This document shows positions 17,003-25,354 of a stretch of DNA of 64,000 nucleotides, piece after piece (position 1 is the stretch's first letter; every line of letters begins with the position of its first letter). The position numbers and the translations under genes are program-made. Under the pieces are notes generated by a model, which was not told the origin of the DNA, did no database searches, and saw only the letters and a program-made list of their open reading frames with translations. The stretch lies in contig CP170502.1 of assembly GCA_047947185.1 (NCBI GenBank), positions 310,001 to 374,000 on the forward strand, in the 5' to 3' direction. The DNA comes from JANQJA01 sp047947185 (GTDB lineage: Bacteria; Pseudomonadota; Gammaproteobacteria; Pseudomonadales; Azotimanducaceae).

Positions 17003-17293
17003 ATGGCAGGTCCATCACAGCCGTCCGTCACGGATGAAGTCTGGGACGATGAGCGCGTCAAAAGTTTTCTGGCGATGGAACCCCAGGGTGACGGGTCTGC
17101 AGATTTCCACGTCCTGCTGAAGGCATACCGCGGTATGCGGCCGGATGACTTCCGCCGGTTCCTGGAATTTTTCCTGGCCGCCGGCCGCAATCTCGATGCA
17201 ACTGACAACAAGGGCCGAACCCTGTGGGAAATCATCGCTGCACATCGCCAGGGTGCGGAATTTATCGCCGTAAAGTCAGAATTTCAAAAGTGA
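17003..17293 (+). CDS. PA4642 family protein
   Basis: This is a 96-residue soluble protein. The run A-D-F-H-V-L-L-K-A-Y-R-G-M-R-P-D-D-F and the later A-A-G-R-N-L-D-A-T-D-N-K-G-R-T-L are the hallmark of the uncharacterised PA4642 family known from Pseudomonas and relatives. The function is unknown. It is divergent from ftsK across a 113-base intergenic region and lies 65 bases upstream of trxB. Confidence 0.85.
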   Translation: MAGPSQPSVTDEVWDDERVKSFLAMEPQGDGSADFHVLLKAYRGMRPDDFRRFLEFFLAAGRNLDATDNKGRTLWEIIAAHRQGAEFIAVKSEFQK

Positions 17294-17358
17294 ATATTGG
17301 ATACGGATATTCAGTTTGCTTCTGATTATCAATCAACTTCTTGGAAACCTTGAATAAC

Positions 17359-18309
17359 ATGCAAGAAATTCATCAAAAACTGCTGATTCTGGGTTCCGGG
17401 CCCGCTGGACTGTCTGCAGCCATCTACGCCGCGCGTGCCAACCTGAATCCCGTTGTCATTGCAGGTATTGAGGCCGGCGGGCAGCTCACGACTACCACCG
17501 ACGTTGACAACTGGCCCGGTGACGTCGAGGGGCTCCAGGGACCGGACCTGATGGCGCGCATGCAGAAGCACGCGGAGCGGTTTGACACCCGGATTGTGTC
17601 TGACCATATCAATCGCGCTGAACTGGATGTACGTCCTTTCCGCCTGCATGGTGACCAGGCCATATATACCTGTGATGCCCTGATAATTGCCACTGGCGCT
17701 TCCGCGCGCTACCTGGGACTTCCGTCCGAGGAGGCTTACAAGGGCAAAGGCGTCAGCGCCTGCGCAACCTGTGACGGCTTTTTCTATCGCAAGCAGGCTG
17801 TGGCGGTTATTGGCGGCGGCAATACGGCGCTTGAAGAAGCGCTTTACCTGTCCAATATTGCCGCTGAGGTTACCCTCGTACATCGGCGGGACCGGTTTCG
17901 TGGCGAGAAGATCCTGCAGGATCGGGTCATGCAGAAAGACAACATCAGGATCATGTGGGACCATCAGCTTGACGAGGTGCTGGGTGATGACATGGGCGTC
18001 ACCGGCATGCGAATCCGGCATTCGCGCACCGGCGAGACCAGGGAGATGGCGCTCCAGGGCGTGTTTATTGCTATTGGTCATGACCCGAATACGGGCATTT
18101 TCGCCGGCCAGCTCGACATGCGGAACAATTACCTCAGCATCAGGGCTGGCCAGGACGGGAATGCCACGGCAACCAGTGTGCCGGGCGTATTTGCCGCCGG
18201 GGACGTTGCCGACCAGGTTTATCGCCAGGCGGTGACGTCCGCGGGTTTCGGCTGCATGGCAGCACTGGATGCGGAAAAGTATCTCGAAGATGTTGCAGCG
18301 TCGTCCTGA
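17359..18309 (+). CDS. trxB: thioredoxin reductase
   Basis: The 316-residue flavoprotein starts at ATG 17359; the frame is open 18 bases further upstream to a TTG. It has the FAD-binding G-S-G-P-A-G-L-S-A-A, the redox-active C-A-T-C (in S-A-C-A-T-C-D-G-F), the NADPH-binding V-I-G-G-G-N-T-A and the C-terminal G-D-V-A-D-Q-V-Y-R-Q-A. It reduces thioredoxin with NADPH. Synteny with ftsK on one side and aat on the other matches Pseudomonas. Confidence 0.96.
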   Translation: MQEIHQKLLILGSGPAGLSAAIYAARANLNPVVIAGIEAGGQLTTTTDVDNWPGDVEGLQGPDLMARMQKHAERFDTRIVSDHINRAELDVRPFRLHGDQAIYTCDALIIATGASARYLGLPSEEAYKGKGVSACATCDGFFYRKQAVAVIGGGNTALEEALYLSNIAAEVTLVHRRDRFRGEKILQDRVMQKDNIRIMWDHQLDEVLGDDMGVTGMRIRHSRTGETREMALQGVFIAIGHDPNTGIFAGQLDMRNNYLSIRAGQDGNATATSVPGVFAAGDVADQVYRQAVTSAGFGCMAALDAEKYLEDVAASS

Positions 18310-18321
18310 TCCCGGGGTTGG

Positions 18322-19035
18322 ATGAACCAGATTCCGTGGCTTGATCCCGACACCCTCGAGTTCCCACCACTGGGCAGGGCTCTGCGGGAGCCGGATGGGT
18401 TGCTGGCGGCCGGTGGGGACCTCTCTCCCGAACGCCTCCTGCTGGCATACCGGCACGGCATTTTTCCCTGGTATGAGTCTGGCCAGCCTATTCTCTGGTG
18501 GTCACCTGACCCGCGCTGTGTGCTGTATCCTGCTGACATCAGCATCTCACGTTCCCTCGCCAGGCGACTCAGGCGGCGTGAGTACGAGGTTCGACTGAAT
18601 ACCTGTTTTGCCGAGGTACTCAATGGCTGTAGTGAGCCGCGGGCAGACGGTGCTGGCACCTGGATAACCGGGGAAATGAAAGCTGCCTACATCAGGTTGC
18701 ATCAGCTTGGTTTTGCCCACTCCCTCGAGACTTTCAGGGATGATGAACTGGTTGGCGGGCTCTACGGTCTTGGCCTCGGTCACATGTTTTTTGGTGAGTC
18801 CATGTTCTCCAGGGCAAGCGATGCCTCCAAGGTTGCCATGGTCTACCTGGCGCGATTGATGGCGAAGCAAAGCGCCCTGCCGATCGACTGCCAGGTTGCC
18901 AATGACCACCTGCTCCGCATGGGCGCAACCCTGATACCGCGGGAAGAGTTTGCCGGGATACTCAGGCGCAACAACAGTGATGACACACCACCGATTGCCT
19001 GGTCTTCCCTCCCCTCCAGGCTGCCACCATGGTAA
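18322..19035 (+). CDS. aat: leucyl/phenylalanyl-tRNA--protein transferase
   Basis: The 237-residue protein belongs to the Aat family: F-P-P-L-G-R-A-L-R-E-P-D-G-L-L-A-A-G-G-D-L near the start, G-I-F-P-W-Y, W-W-S-P-D-P-R, and the G-L-Y-G-L-G-L-G-H-M-F-F-G-E-S-M-F core. It adds Leu or Phe to proteins with N-terminal Arg or Lys, making them N-degron substrates for ClpS-ClpAP. It is 12 bases after trxB and is followed by bpt, infA and the clpA/clpS genes. Confidence 0.96.
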   Translation: MNQIPWLDPDTLEFPPLGRALREPDGLLAAGGDLSPERLLLAYRHGIFPWYESGQPILWWSPDPRCVLYPADISISRSLARRLRRREYEVRLNTCFAEVLNGCSEPRADGAGTWITGEMKAAYIRLHQLGFAHSLETFRDDELVGGLYGLGLGHMFFGESMFSRASDASKVAMVYLARLMAKQSALPIDCQVANDHLLRMGATLIPREEFAGILRRNNSDDTPPIAWSSLPSRLPPW

Positions 19036-19064
19036 CGTGACAGGTTATTCATCCGGACACGATC

Positions 19065-19775
19065 ATGACGTCGCTGGCAGAACTCAGGTTTTTTACAACG
19101 CCGCCGCACGAATGTAGCTATCTGCCCAACAGGGAAGCAACCACACTGTTTGTGGATCCCCTGGCAAGGGTGGACAAGTCAACCTACTCGGTATTGTCCG
19201 AGGCCGGCTTCAGACGTAGCGGCAACCACATTTACCGGCCCTACTGCGAGGATTGCGCCGCCTGCATTCCGGTGCGGGTACCGGCTGCATCCTTCCGAAT
19301 GAACCGCCGGCAGCGCCGAATCTGGAAGAAGAACCTGGACCTGGTGGTTGCGCCCGCCCAGCCCGCGGTCAGCGATGAGTATTTTGACCTCTATCGACGC
19401 TACATCAACCAGCGCCATGCGGATGGGGACATGTACCCGGCTGATCTTTCCCAGTTCCGTTCCTTCCTGGTTGAGGGGCGCCCGGAAGCGCTGTTCTACG
19501 AACTGCGCCACCAGGGCCGATTGGTTGGCGTTGCTGTGGTTGATGAACTTGATAATGCCCTGTCGGCCATCTACACCTTTTTTGAACCGGATCTCCCGGC
19601 ACGCAGTCTTGGCGTCTTTGCCGTCCTCTGGCTGCTCAGCGAGGCAAAACGACGTTCACTGGCCCATGTCTACCTGGGGTACTGGATCAAGGACTGCCAG
19701 AAGATGAACTACAAGTCTGATTACCAGCCCCTGGAACTGTTGAGCCAGGATCAATGGGTGACTTATTCCCCATAA
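19065..19775 (+). CDS. bpt: aspartate/glutamate leucyltransferase (Bpt/ATE family)
   Basis: The 236-residue protein shows the Cys-rich N-terminal ATE domain (H-E-C-S-Y-L-P-N and Y-C-E-D-C-A-A-C-I-P-V-R-V) and the C-terminal GNAT-like part (Y-L-G-Y-W-I-K-D-C-Q-K-M-N-Y-K). The bacterial Bpt subfamily transfers Leu to N-terminal Asp or Glu. Together with Aat it feeds ClpS. It lies 29 bases after aat on the same strand. Confidence 0.95.
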   Translation: MTSLAELRFFTTPPHECSYLPNREATTLFVDPLARVDKSTYSVLSEAGFRRSGNHIYRPYCEDCAACIPVRVPAASFRMNRRQRRIWKKNLDLVVAPAQPAVSDEYFDLYRRYINQRHADGDMYPADLSQFRSFLVEGRPEALFYELRHQGRLVGVAVVDELDNALSAIYTFFEPDLPARSLGVFAVLWLLSEAKRRSLAHVYLGYWIKDCQKMNYKSDYQPLELLSQDQWVTYSP

Positions 19776-19858
19776 ACGGCTTTTGCTATAGCGCCAGCTT
19801 TAAGGCAAAATGCACGCCGTTCTCACAGACGCAAGTCGCTGATCACCAGAGGAATTGA

Positions 19859-20074
19859 ATGGCGAAGGAAGAATCCATCCAGATGACCGGTACGGTTGTC
19901 GATACGCTACCCAACACAATGTTCAGGGTAGAACTCGAAAACGGTCACATGGTTACGGCCCATATCTCTGGCAAGATGCGCAAGAACTACATCAAGATCC
20001 TGACCGGGGACAAGGTGAAGGTTGAGCTGACACCTTACGACCTGTCCAAGGCGCGTATTACCTTCAGGGAATAA
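19859..20074 (+). CDS. infA: translation initiation factor IF-1
   Basis: This is a 71-residue S1-like OB-fold protein (A-K-E-E-S-I-Q-M-T-G-T-V-V-D-T-L-P near the start, I-S-G-K-M-R-K-N-Y-I mid-protein). It is of standard IF-1 length and binds the ribosomal A site during initiation. AGAGGAATTGA precedes the ATG. As in Pseudomonas, it sits between bpt and clpA, away from the ribosomal-protein operons. A terminator hairpin follows. Confidence 0.97.
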   Translation: MAKEESIQMTGTVVDTLPNTMFRVELENGHMVTAHISGKMRKNYIKILTGDKVKVELTPYDLSKARITFRE

Positions 20075-20090
20075 GCGCAACCGTGTACTG

Positions 20091-20114
20091 GCACCCGCTT
20101 ACGCGGGTGCTTTT
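20091..20114 (+). terminator. infA terminator overlapping the clpA stop
   Basis: GCACCCGC (20091-20098) pairs with GCGGGTGC (20103-20110) across a TTAC loop, followed by TTTT. The minus-strand stop codon of clpA occupies loop bases 20099-20101, so the convergent genes share this element. There is no T-run on the clpA side. Confidence 0.7.
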
Positions 20115-22369
20115 GACGGCTCCTCGATATCCAGGTAGATGTCATCATCCCTGACGCGGACATGCACCACACCCCCGTTGTGAGACAACTTGCCGAACAG
20201 GATATCCTCGGCCAGATCCTTCTTGATTTTCGTCTGGATCAGCCGCTGCATGGGCCTCGCGCCCATGTTCTTGTCATAACCGTGTTCCGCCAACCATTCC
20301 CTGGCTTCCTCGGTGACATCCAGGGTGACCTTCTTGTCATCAAGTTGTACCTGAACTTCAACCAGGAACTTGTCGACAACGGTCTTGATCACTGCCTCGG
20401 ACAAAGCATTGAACTGGATAATGGCGTCCAGTCGATTGCGGAATTCCGGGGTAAACATCTTCTTGAGCTGTTCCATCCCATCGCTGGAATGATCCTGGGT
20501 CTGGAACCCGATTGAGGACCGGCTCATTTCCTGTGCGCCCGCATTGGTGGTCATCACAAGCACAACATTACGGAAATCCGCGGCGCGGCCATTGTTGTCG
20601 GTAAGCGTACCGTGGTCCATGACCTGCAGGAGCAGGTTGAACACTTCCGGATGGGCCTTTTCGATTTCATCAAGCAACAGCACACAATGCGGGTGTTTGG
20701 TAATTGATTCGGTGAGCAGTCCACCCTGGTCGTAACCGATATAGCCAGGCGGCGCGCCAATCAGGCGGGATACGGTATGGCGCTCCATGTATTCCGACAT
20801 GTCAAAGCGAACGAGTTCAACGCCCATGATGCGCGACAACTGGCGACAGACTTCCGTCTTGCCCACCCCGGTCGGGCCGGCAAACAGAAAAGAGCCAATG
20901 GGCTTGTCACCCTCCTTGAGTCCAGCGCGAGACAGCTTGATGGCGCTGGCCAGTGTGTTAATCGCTTCATCCTGGCCAAAAATCACCATCTTGAGGTTCT
21001 GGTCGAGATCCCGCAGGGCTTCCTTGTCAGAGGCTGAAACACTGCTGGGTGGAATCCTGGCAATTTTTGCCACCATCTTTTCGACGTCAGAGACATTAAT
21101 CTGTTTCTTGCGTTTTGATGGCGGCTGTAACTGCTGATAGGCACCTACCTCGTCGATCACATCAATGGCCTTGTCGGGCATAAACCGATCATTGATGTAC
21201 TTGCTGGCAAGCTCCGCCGCAACCCGCAGGGACCGGTCGGTATACTTGAGCTGGTGATGTTCCTCAAAGCGGGTCTTGAGTCCTTTCAGGATCTGGTAGG
21301 TATCTTCGACACTGGGTTCTTCCACATCAATCTTCTGGAACCGACGCGACAGCGCCCGGTCCTTGTCGAAGATGCCGCGGTATTCCTGGTAGGTTGTGGA
21401 GCCCATACAACGGATATCACCGGATGCCAGCAGTGGCTTGAGTAGATTGGATGCATCCATCACACCGCCGGAGGCGGCACCGGCCCCGATAATGGTATGG
21501 ATCTCATCGATAAACAGAATCTGGTTGGGTGTTTTGGTCAACTCACTGAGCAGGGTCTTGAGTCGCTTCTCAAAGTCACCGCGGTATTTGGTCCCGGCAA
21601 GTAGTGCCCCCATGTCCAGGGCATACACCGTGCTGTTGGCGATAATCTCCGGGACTTCCTTATCAACAATCTTTTTCGCCAGGCCTTCTGCAATGGCGGT
21701 CTTGCCAACACCCGATTCGCCGACCAGAAGCGGGTTATTCTTGCGCCGTCGCGACAGGATCTGGATGACGCGTTCGATCTCGTCGGTACGCCCGACCAGC
21801 GGATCAATAATGCCTTTTCGAGCCTGCTCGTTCAGATTGGTCGCAAAACTCTCCAGTGCGCTCGGGCTGCGCTCCTCGTCCCCGACCTCTTCATCGGTGC
21901 TGTTGGCAACAGACCCGGGCTCCTCGTGGTTGGCCACCTTGGGTGTGCCATGCGCAATGTAGTTCACCACGTCAATCCGGTTCACGTCCTGTTGCTTCAG
22001 GAGGTAGACCGCATGGCTTTCCTGTTCGCTGAAGATCGCCACCAGAACGCTGGCGCCGGTGACCTCTTTCTTGCCACTGGACTGGACGTGAAATACAGCA
22101 CGTTGCAGTACCCGCTGGAACCCCAGGGTCGGCTGGGTCTCCCGGTTCGACTCGTTTTTAGGAATGAGTGGCGTGGTCGCTTCGAGGAAATCGGTCAGTT
22201 CCTTGCGCAGGCGCTCAATGTCAGCACCGCAGGCGCGCAGTACGTCTGCGGCAGCGGCATTGTCGAGCAGGGCCAGGAGCAGGTGCTCAACAGACATCAA
22301 CTCGTGCCGTTTGGCCCGCGCGTCCTTGAAAGCGAGGTTGAGGGTTACTTCCAGATCTCTACTTAACAT
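20099..22369 (-). CDS. clpA: ATP-dependent Clp protease ATP-binding subunit ClpA
   Basis: The 756-residue Hsp100 unfoldase has an N-domain (residues 1-145) that docks ClpS. Two AAA+ modules follow: Walker A G-E-S-G-V-G-K-T and G-P-T-G-V-G-K-T, Walker B I-L-F-I-D-E-I-H-T and V-L-L-L-D-E-I-E-K. The ClpP-docking loop is S-S-I-G-F, the variant used in several gammaproteobacteria in place of E. coli IGL. It unfolds N-degron and SsrA-tagged proteins for ClpP. clpS lies 125 bases upstream on the same strand. Confidence 0.97.
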   Translation of the reverse strand: MLSRDLEVTLNLAFKDARAKRHELMSVEHLLLALLDNAAAADVLRACGADIERLRKELTDFLEATTPLIPKNESNRETQPTLGFQRVLQRAVFHVQSSGKKEVTGASVLVAIFSEQESHAVYLLKQQDVNRIDVVNYIAHGTPKVANHEEPGSVANSTDEEVGDEERSPSALESFATNLNEQARKGIIDPLVGRTDEIERVIQILSRRRKNNPLLVGESGVGKTAIAEGLAKKIVDKEVPEIIANSTVYALDMGALLAGTKYRGDFEKRLKTLLSELTKTPNQILFIDEIHTIIGAGAASGGVMDASNLLKPLLASGDIRCMGSTTYQEYRGIFDKDRALSRRFQKIDVEEPSVEDTYQILKGLKTRFEEHHQLKYTDRSLRVAAELASKYINDRFMPDKAIDVIDEVGAYQQLQPPSKRKKQINVSDVEKMVAKIARIPPSSVSASDKEALRDLDQNLKMVIFGQDEAINTLASAIKLSRAGLKEGDKPIGSFLFAGPTGVGKTEVCRQLSRIMGVELVRFDMSEYMERHTVSRLIGAPPGYIGYDQGGLLTESITKHPHCVLLLDEIEKAHPEVFNLLLQVMDHGTLTDNNGRAADFRNVVLVMTTNAGAQEMSRSSIGFQTQDHSSDGMEQLKKMFTPEFRNRLDAIIQFNALSEAVIKTVVDKFLVEVQVQLDDKKVTLDVTEEAREWLAEHGYDKNMGARPMQRLIQTKIKKDLAEDILFGKLSHNGGVVHVRVRDDDIYLDIEEPSKAPA

Positions 22370-22460
22370 TAATAATGTCGCCCTGCGTGGTAGACCGGCT
22401 GAACGCCGACATGAAACAAGGTCCGCAAACAGACCTCCAACAAACTTTACTCTCTTTTCG

Positions 22461-22492
22461 GACCCCGTATGTAGTCTTTTGTTGCGGGTCCA
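22461..22492. repeat. inverted repeat between clpS and clpA
   Basis: GGACCC (22461-22466) and GGGTCC (22487-22492) form a 6-bp inverted repeat around a T-rich 20-base spacer. It lies directly after the clpS stop. It may be a weak hairpin or an operator; neither is shown. Confidence 0.4.
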
Positions 22493-22494
22493 AA

Positions 22495-22860
22495 CTAATC
22501 ACTGCCATCAACGGCTTCGATTTCGGAAACCAGGGGATGCTGGTTTTCCTGTGCATACTGGTTGACCTGGGCCGACTTGGTTTCAGCCACGTCCCGGGTA
22601 AAAATCCCACAGGTTGCCTTACCCGTCGTGTGCACGGCCAGCATGACCTGGGTGGCTTTTTCCCGGTTCATCCCAAAAAACATCTGCAGCACTTCCACGA
22701 CAAACTCCATGGGCGTGTAGTCGTCGTTCAGGAGTACCACCTTGTACATGGGCGGTTCTTTCAGCTTTGGTTTCGCTGGTGCCTCAATGACACCAATGCC
22801 GCGATCTGAATCAGGGCCCTGATCCTCGCCGCTCGCCCTCGGCTGCCTGCTGCTGGTCAT
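22495..22860 (-). CDS. clpS: ClpS adaptor protein (N-recognin)
   Basis: The 121-residue protein has a flexible N-terminal tail (about 38 residues) and the ClpS core with its hallmark V-V-L-L-N-D-D-Y-T-P-M-E-F-V-V and the helix A-T-Q-V-M-L-A-V-H-T-T-G-K. The Asp pair and the hydrophobic pocket bind N-terminal Leu, Phe, Tyr or Trp and hand substrates to ClpA. The tail is somewhat longer than in E. coli. It is divergent from cspD across 276 bases. Confidence 0.96.
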   Translation of the reverse strand: MTSSRQPRASGEDQGPDSDRGIGVIEAPAKPKLKEPPMYKVVLLNDDYTPMEFVVEVLQMFFGMNREKATQVMLAVHTTGKATCGIFTRDVAETKSAQVNQYAQENQHPLVSEIEAVDGSD

Positions 22861-22970
22861 ATGTCAGATCTACGTGTGTTGATTGGTAAGAGGCCAGTTT
22901 AACAGCAGACCCCGGATGGACCCAAGGGTCACACAAGGAGACATACGCCAGGACACCAACTTTAGATGTG

Positions 22971-23005
22971 GCTGGACGGGCGGGTTTCAAGCCCCGCGCT
23001 CCAGC
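22971..23005. other. strong intergenic stem-loop between clpS and cspD
   Basis: The outer stem is GCTGGA (22971-22976) with TCCAGC (23000-23005). The inner stem is GCGGG (22980-22984) with CCCGC (22993-22997), giving about eleven GC-rich pairs in 35 bases. No T-run follows on either strand, so it is not an ordinary terminator. It lies in the divergent clpS/cspD region. The rest of that region (22861-23136) has no gene that I can support. Confidence 0.45.
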
Positions 23006-23136
23006 AAAGACCGGTACAAATGCAGGCCCGATTTCGCACGGACTGCTTGACGGAGCCTTCCAACAAACAATAAAGTCTTAAAGCTTGGCCGATGTCATTC
23101 GTTGGTTTATTCGATGCTACCAGGGTTGGAATCAGT

Positions 23137-23361
23137 ATGCCCATCGGGCGCGTAAAGTGGTTCAACAATGCCAAGGGTTATGGGTTTATCCTGCCGGAAG
23201 CGGGTGACGAGGACTATTTTGTCCATTACTCGTCAATCCAGATGGAAGGCTACAAGACGTTGAAGGCTGGTCAGTTGGTCTCTTATGAAATTCTTGAAGG
23301 CCCCAAGGGGTCCCATGCAATCAACATTACGCCGCTTGACGAGACCGCTGGACCTGACTGA
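23137..23361 (+). CDS. cspD: cold shock domain protein CspD
   Basis: The 74-residue OB-fold protein starts at ATG 23137 (M-P-I-G-R-V-K-W-F-N-N). RNP1 is K-G-Y-G-F-I and RNP2 is Y-F-V-H-Y. The acidic D-E-D segment and its position next to clpS/clpA match CspD, which in E. coli is a stationary-phase single-strand-binding inhibitor of replication. A 5' leader of several dozen bases precedes it. Its role here as a replication inhibitor, as opposed to an RNA chaperone, is inference. Confidence 0.88.
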   Translation: MPIGRVKWFNNAKGYGFILPEAGDEDYFVHYSSIQMEGYKTLKAGQLVSYEILEGPKGSHAINITPLDETAGPD

Positions 23362-23388
23362 TGGCCTGAACCGCGGGGTACCGGTCCC

Positions 23389-23946
23389 GTGAGCCGGCTG
23401 GTGCTCTTCAACAAGCCTTTTGATGTTGTCTGCCAGTTTCGTCCCGTGCCCGGCCAGCGCACCCTGGCAGATTTTATCGCCATTCCCGGAGTTTACCCGG
23501 CCGGGCGCCTGGACAAGGATTCCGAAGGGCTTGTGCTGCTGACTGACGATGGCAGACTGCAAGCGAGGATATCGCATCCACGGTACAAACTGGCCAAAAC
23601 CTACCTGGTCCAGGTTGAGGGCGCAATTACCACCAATGCCATAGAGCGGCTCGCGGCCGGCGTCAGCCTGAGTGATGGCCCAACCCGGCCGGCCAGCGCC
23701 CGGGAAATTCCCGAGCCGGTACTGCCGATACGTGACCCGCCTATCCGCGTGCGTGCTTCGGTCCCCTCGAGCTGGATTGAAATCCAGATATCCGAAGGAC
23801 GAAACCGGCAGGTCAGGCGGATGACCGCTGCTGTCGGTTACCCTACCCTGCGACTCTACCGGACCCGCATTGGCGACTGGTCAGTCGACGATGTTGCGCC
23901 CGGAGAGTTTACTGTTCAGAACGTCCACCTGCCCGTACAGCCCTGA
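23389..23946 (+). CDS. rluE: 23S rRNA pseudouridine synthase, RluE type
   Basis: The 185-residue protein starts at GTG 23389 with no S4 domain, as expected for RluE. The catalytic Asp lies in G-R-L-D-K-D-S-E-G-L. The second signature is R-N-R-Q-V-R-R-M-T-A-A-V-G-Y-P-T-L-R-L. RluE makes pseudouridine 2457 in 23S rRNA. It lies 27 bases after cspD and ends four bases from the convergent moaE. Confidence 0.9.
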   Translation: MSRLVLFNKPFDVVCQFRPVPGQRTLADFIAIPGVYPAGRLDKDSEGLVLLTDDGRLQARISHPRYKLAKTYLVQVEGAITTNAIERLAAGVSLSDGPTRPASAREIPEPVLPIRDPPIRVRASVPSSWIEIQISEGRNRQVRRMTAAVGYPTLRLYRTRIGDWSVDDVAPGEFTVQNVHLPVQP

Positions 23947-23949
23947 AAA

Positions 23950-24417
23950 TCAATCCTGCCGGTGCTGCCAACGCTGTGTTGCCGTTTCATCGCTGGCGCG
24001 CGTCTCGAGCCAGCGATCTCCCGCCGGTGTCTGTTCTTTTTTCCAGAAGGTGGCCCGGGTCTTGAGGAAATCAATAATGTATTCGCAGGCATCAAAGGCC
24101 TCGCCGCGGTGCTCAGCGGCAACGCCTACAAACACAATCTGATCGGTAGGCGCCAGTTCACCGATGCGATGGATCACGGTTGCACCCAACAGCGCCCAGC
24201 GTTCACAGGCCTCCCCGACAATGGTCGCAATCTGTTTTTCCGTCATGCCGGGATAGTGCTCCAGGTAAAGCGTACTGACGGCAGCGGCCTCGTTGACATC
24301 CCTGACAACACCCAGAAAAGTGACCATGCCGCCAATCCTGGAGGAAGCGGCTCGCAGGATCGCCAGTTCGGCGTTGACGTCAAAGTCGTCAGCCTGGACC
24401 AGAATGCGGGGAATCAT
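23950..24417 (-). CDS. moaE: molybdopterin synthase catalytic subunit MoaE
   Basis: The 155-residue protein shows MoaE features: F-L-G-V-V-R-D near residue 40, L-Y-L-E-H-Y-P-G-M-T and the active-site H-R-I-G-E-L-A-P-T-D. It transfers sulfur from the MoaD C-terminus to cyclic pyranopterin monophosphate to make molybdopterin. The gene order moaC-moaD-moaE on the minus strand, with 2-base spacing to moaD, indicates an operon. Confidence 0.95.
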   Translation of the reverse strand: MIPRILVQADDFDVNAELAILRAASSRIGGMVTFLGVVRDVNEAAAVSTLYLEHYPGMTEKQIATIVGEACERWALLGATVIHRIGELAPTDQIVFVGVAAEHRGEAFDACEYIIDFLKTRATFWKKEQTPAGDRWLETRASDETATQRWQHRQD

Positions 24418-24419
24418 GA

Positions 24420-24668
24420 CTAACCTCCTGTCACCGGTGGAAAAAAGGCCACTTCATCACCGTCGGTGACGCGTGCATCTACCGCCACCATCTCCTGGTT
24501 CACGGCAACAAGCAGTCCCTCACGCCCCAGTGCCTGCTGCCAACGGGTGCCCCTGGCAGCGAGGATCCTGACTACATCCTCCACGTTTTCAATACCCCGA
24601 CTCTCAATCCGGGTCCGGGACTCGCCCACGGCTTCACGCACACTGGCAAACAGGACAACATCAATCAT
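24420..24668 (-). CDS. moaD: molybdopterin synthase sulfur carrier MoaD
   Basis: The 82-residue ubiquitin-like protein ends in F-F-P-P-V-T-G-G. The terminal Gly-Gly becomes the thiocarboxylate that donates sulfur through MoaE. Its start overlaps the moaC stop by four bases. Confidence 0.94.
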   Translation of the reverse strand: MIDVVLFASVREAVGESRTRIESRGIENVEDVVRILAARGTRWQQALGREGLLVAVNQEMVAVDARVTDGDEVAFFPPVTGG

Positions 24669-25150
24669 CGTTGCCAGTCCCCGGATTTGCCGCCGTGTTT
24701 TTCGAGGAGCTGCACGGATTCAATCACCATGCCCTTGTCCACGGCCTTGCACATGTCATAGATCGTCAGGGCGGCAACGCTGGCGGCGGTGAGTGCTTCC
24801 ATTTCAACGCCAGTTTTGCCGTCCAGCTTGCAACGGGTGATCACTCTGACCATTGATTCGGCGGCGAGCATCTCAAATTCAACATCCACTGCACTCAGAC
24901 TCAGTGGATGGCACAGCGGAATGAGATCAGCACACCGCTTGGCGGCCTGGATTCCGGCAATCCGGGCGACGGCGAGTACATCACCTTTCCTGTGGCCACC
25001 TTCCTCAATCAGCGCGAGGGTTTCGGGTTGCATCCGTATCCGGGATTCCGCAACGGCCGTGCGGGTGGTGACTGCCTTGCCACTGACATCCACCATGTGA
25101 GCGTTACCCCTGTTATCCAGGTGGGTCAATCGGGGTTTTGTATCCGTCAT
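24665..25150 (-). CDS. moaC: cyclic pyranopterin monophosphate synthase MoaC
   Basis: The 161-residue protein starts at ATG 25150 (M-T-D-T-K-P-R-L-T-H-L-D). The frame stays open for 66 codons upstream, but only the shorter form fits the family length. Motifs are K-R-C-A-D-L-I-P-L-C-H-P-L and V-E-M-E-A-L-T-A-A-S-V-A-A-L-T-I-Y-D. MoaC converts the MoaA product to cPMP. moaA is not in the window. No Moco riboswitch is evident in the 204-base gap before mnmA. Confidence 0.95.
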   Translation of the reverse strand: MTDTKPRLTHLDNRGNAHMVDVSGKAVTTRTAVAESRIRMQPETLALIEEGGHRKGDVLAVARIAGIQAAKRCADLIPLCHPLSLSAVDVEFEMLAAESMVRVITRCKLDGKTGVEMEALTAASVAALTIYDMCKAVDKGMVIESVQLLEKHGGKSGDWQR

Positions 25151-25354
25151 GTGGTACAGCCGGTCAGGATTGGAGGCGCATTTTAACCTGTTTGGCGCCC
25201 AATCAAACAGCGAGGTCCGGTCATGCTGCTGTTGGCACTTGCCCCTGCAGGCGTCCCCGGCGCATGAATCTCGGCCCACAGGCCGGACTGGTGGATGTGA
25301 TGGCCGCCAATAACGTAAAATGTGCGACTTTTCCGGCGTCCCGATCACCTCTCC

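Noticed and set aside
23046..23074. possible cspD promoter (TTGACG with an A-rich region about 17 bases later)
   Set aside because: The -10 candidates (AATAAA or ATAAAG) are poor, so it was not listed as a feature.
25151..25354. possible Moco riboswitch upstream of moaC
   Set aside because: No conserved Moco-RNA pattern could be recognised in the 204-base moaC/mnmA gap, and nothing else was supported there.
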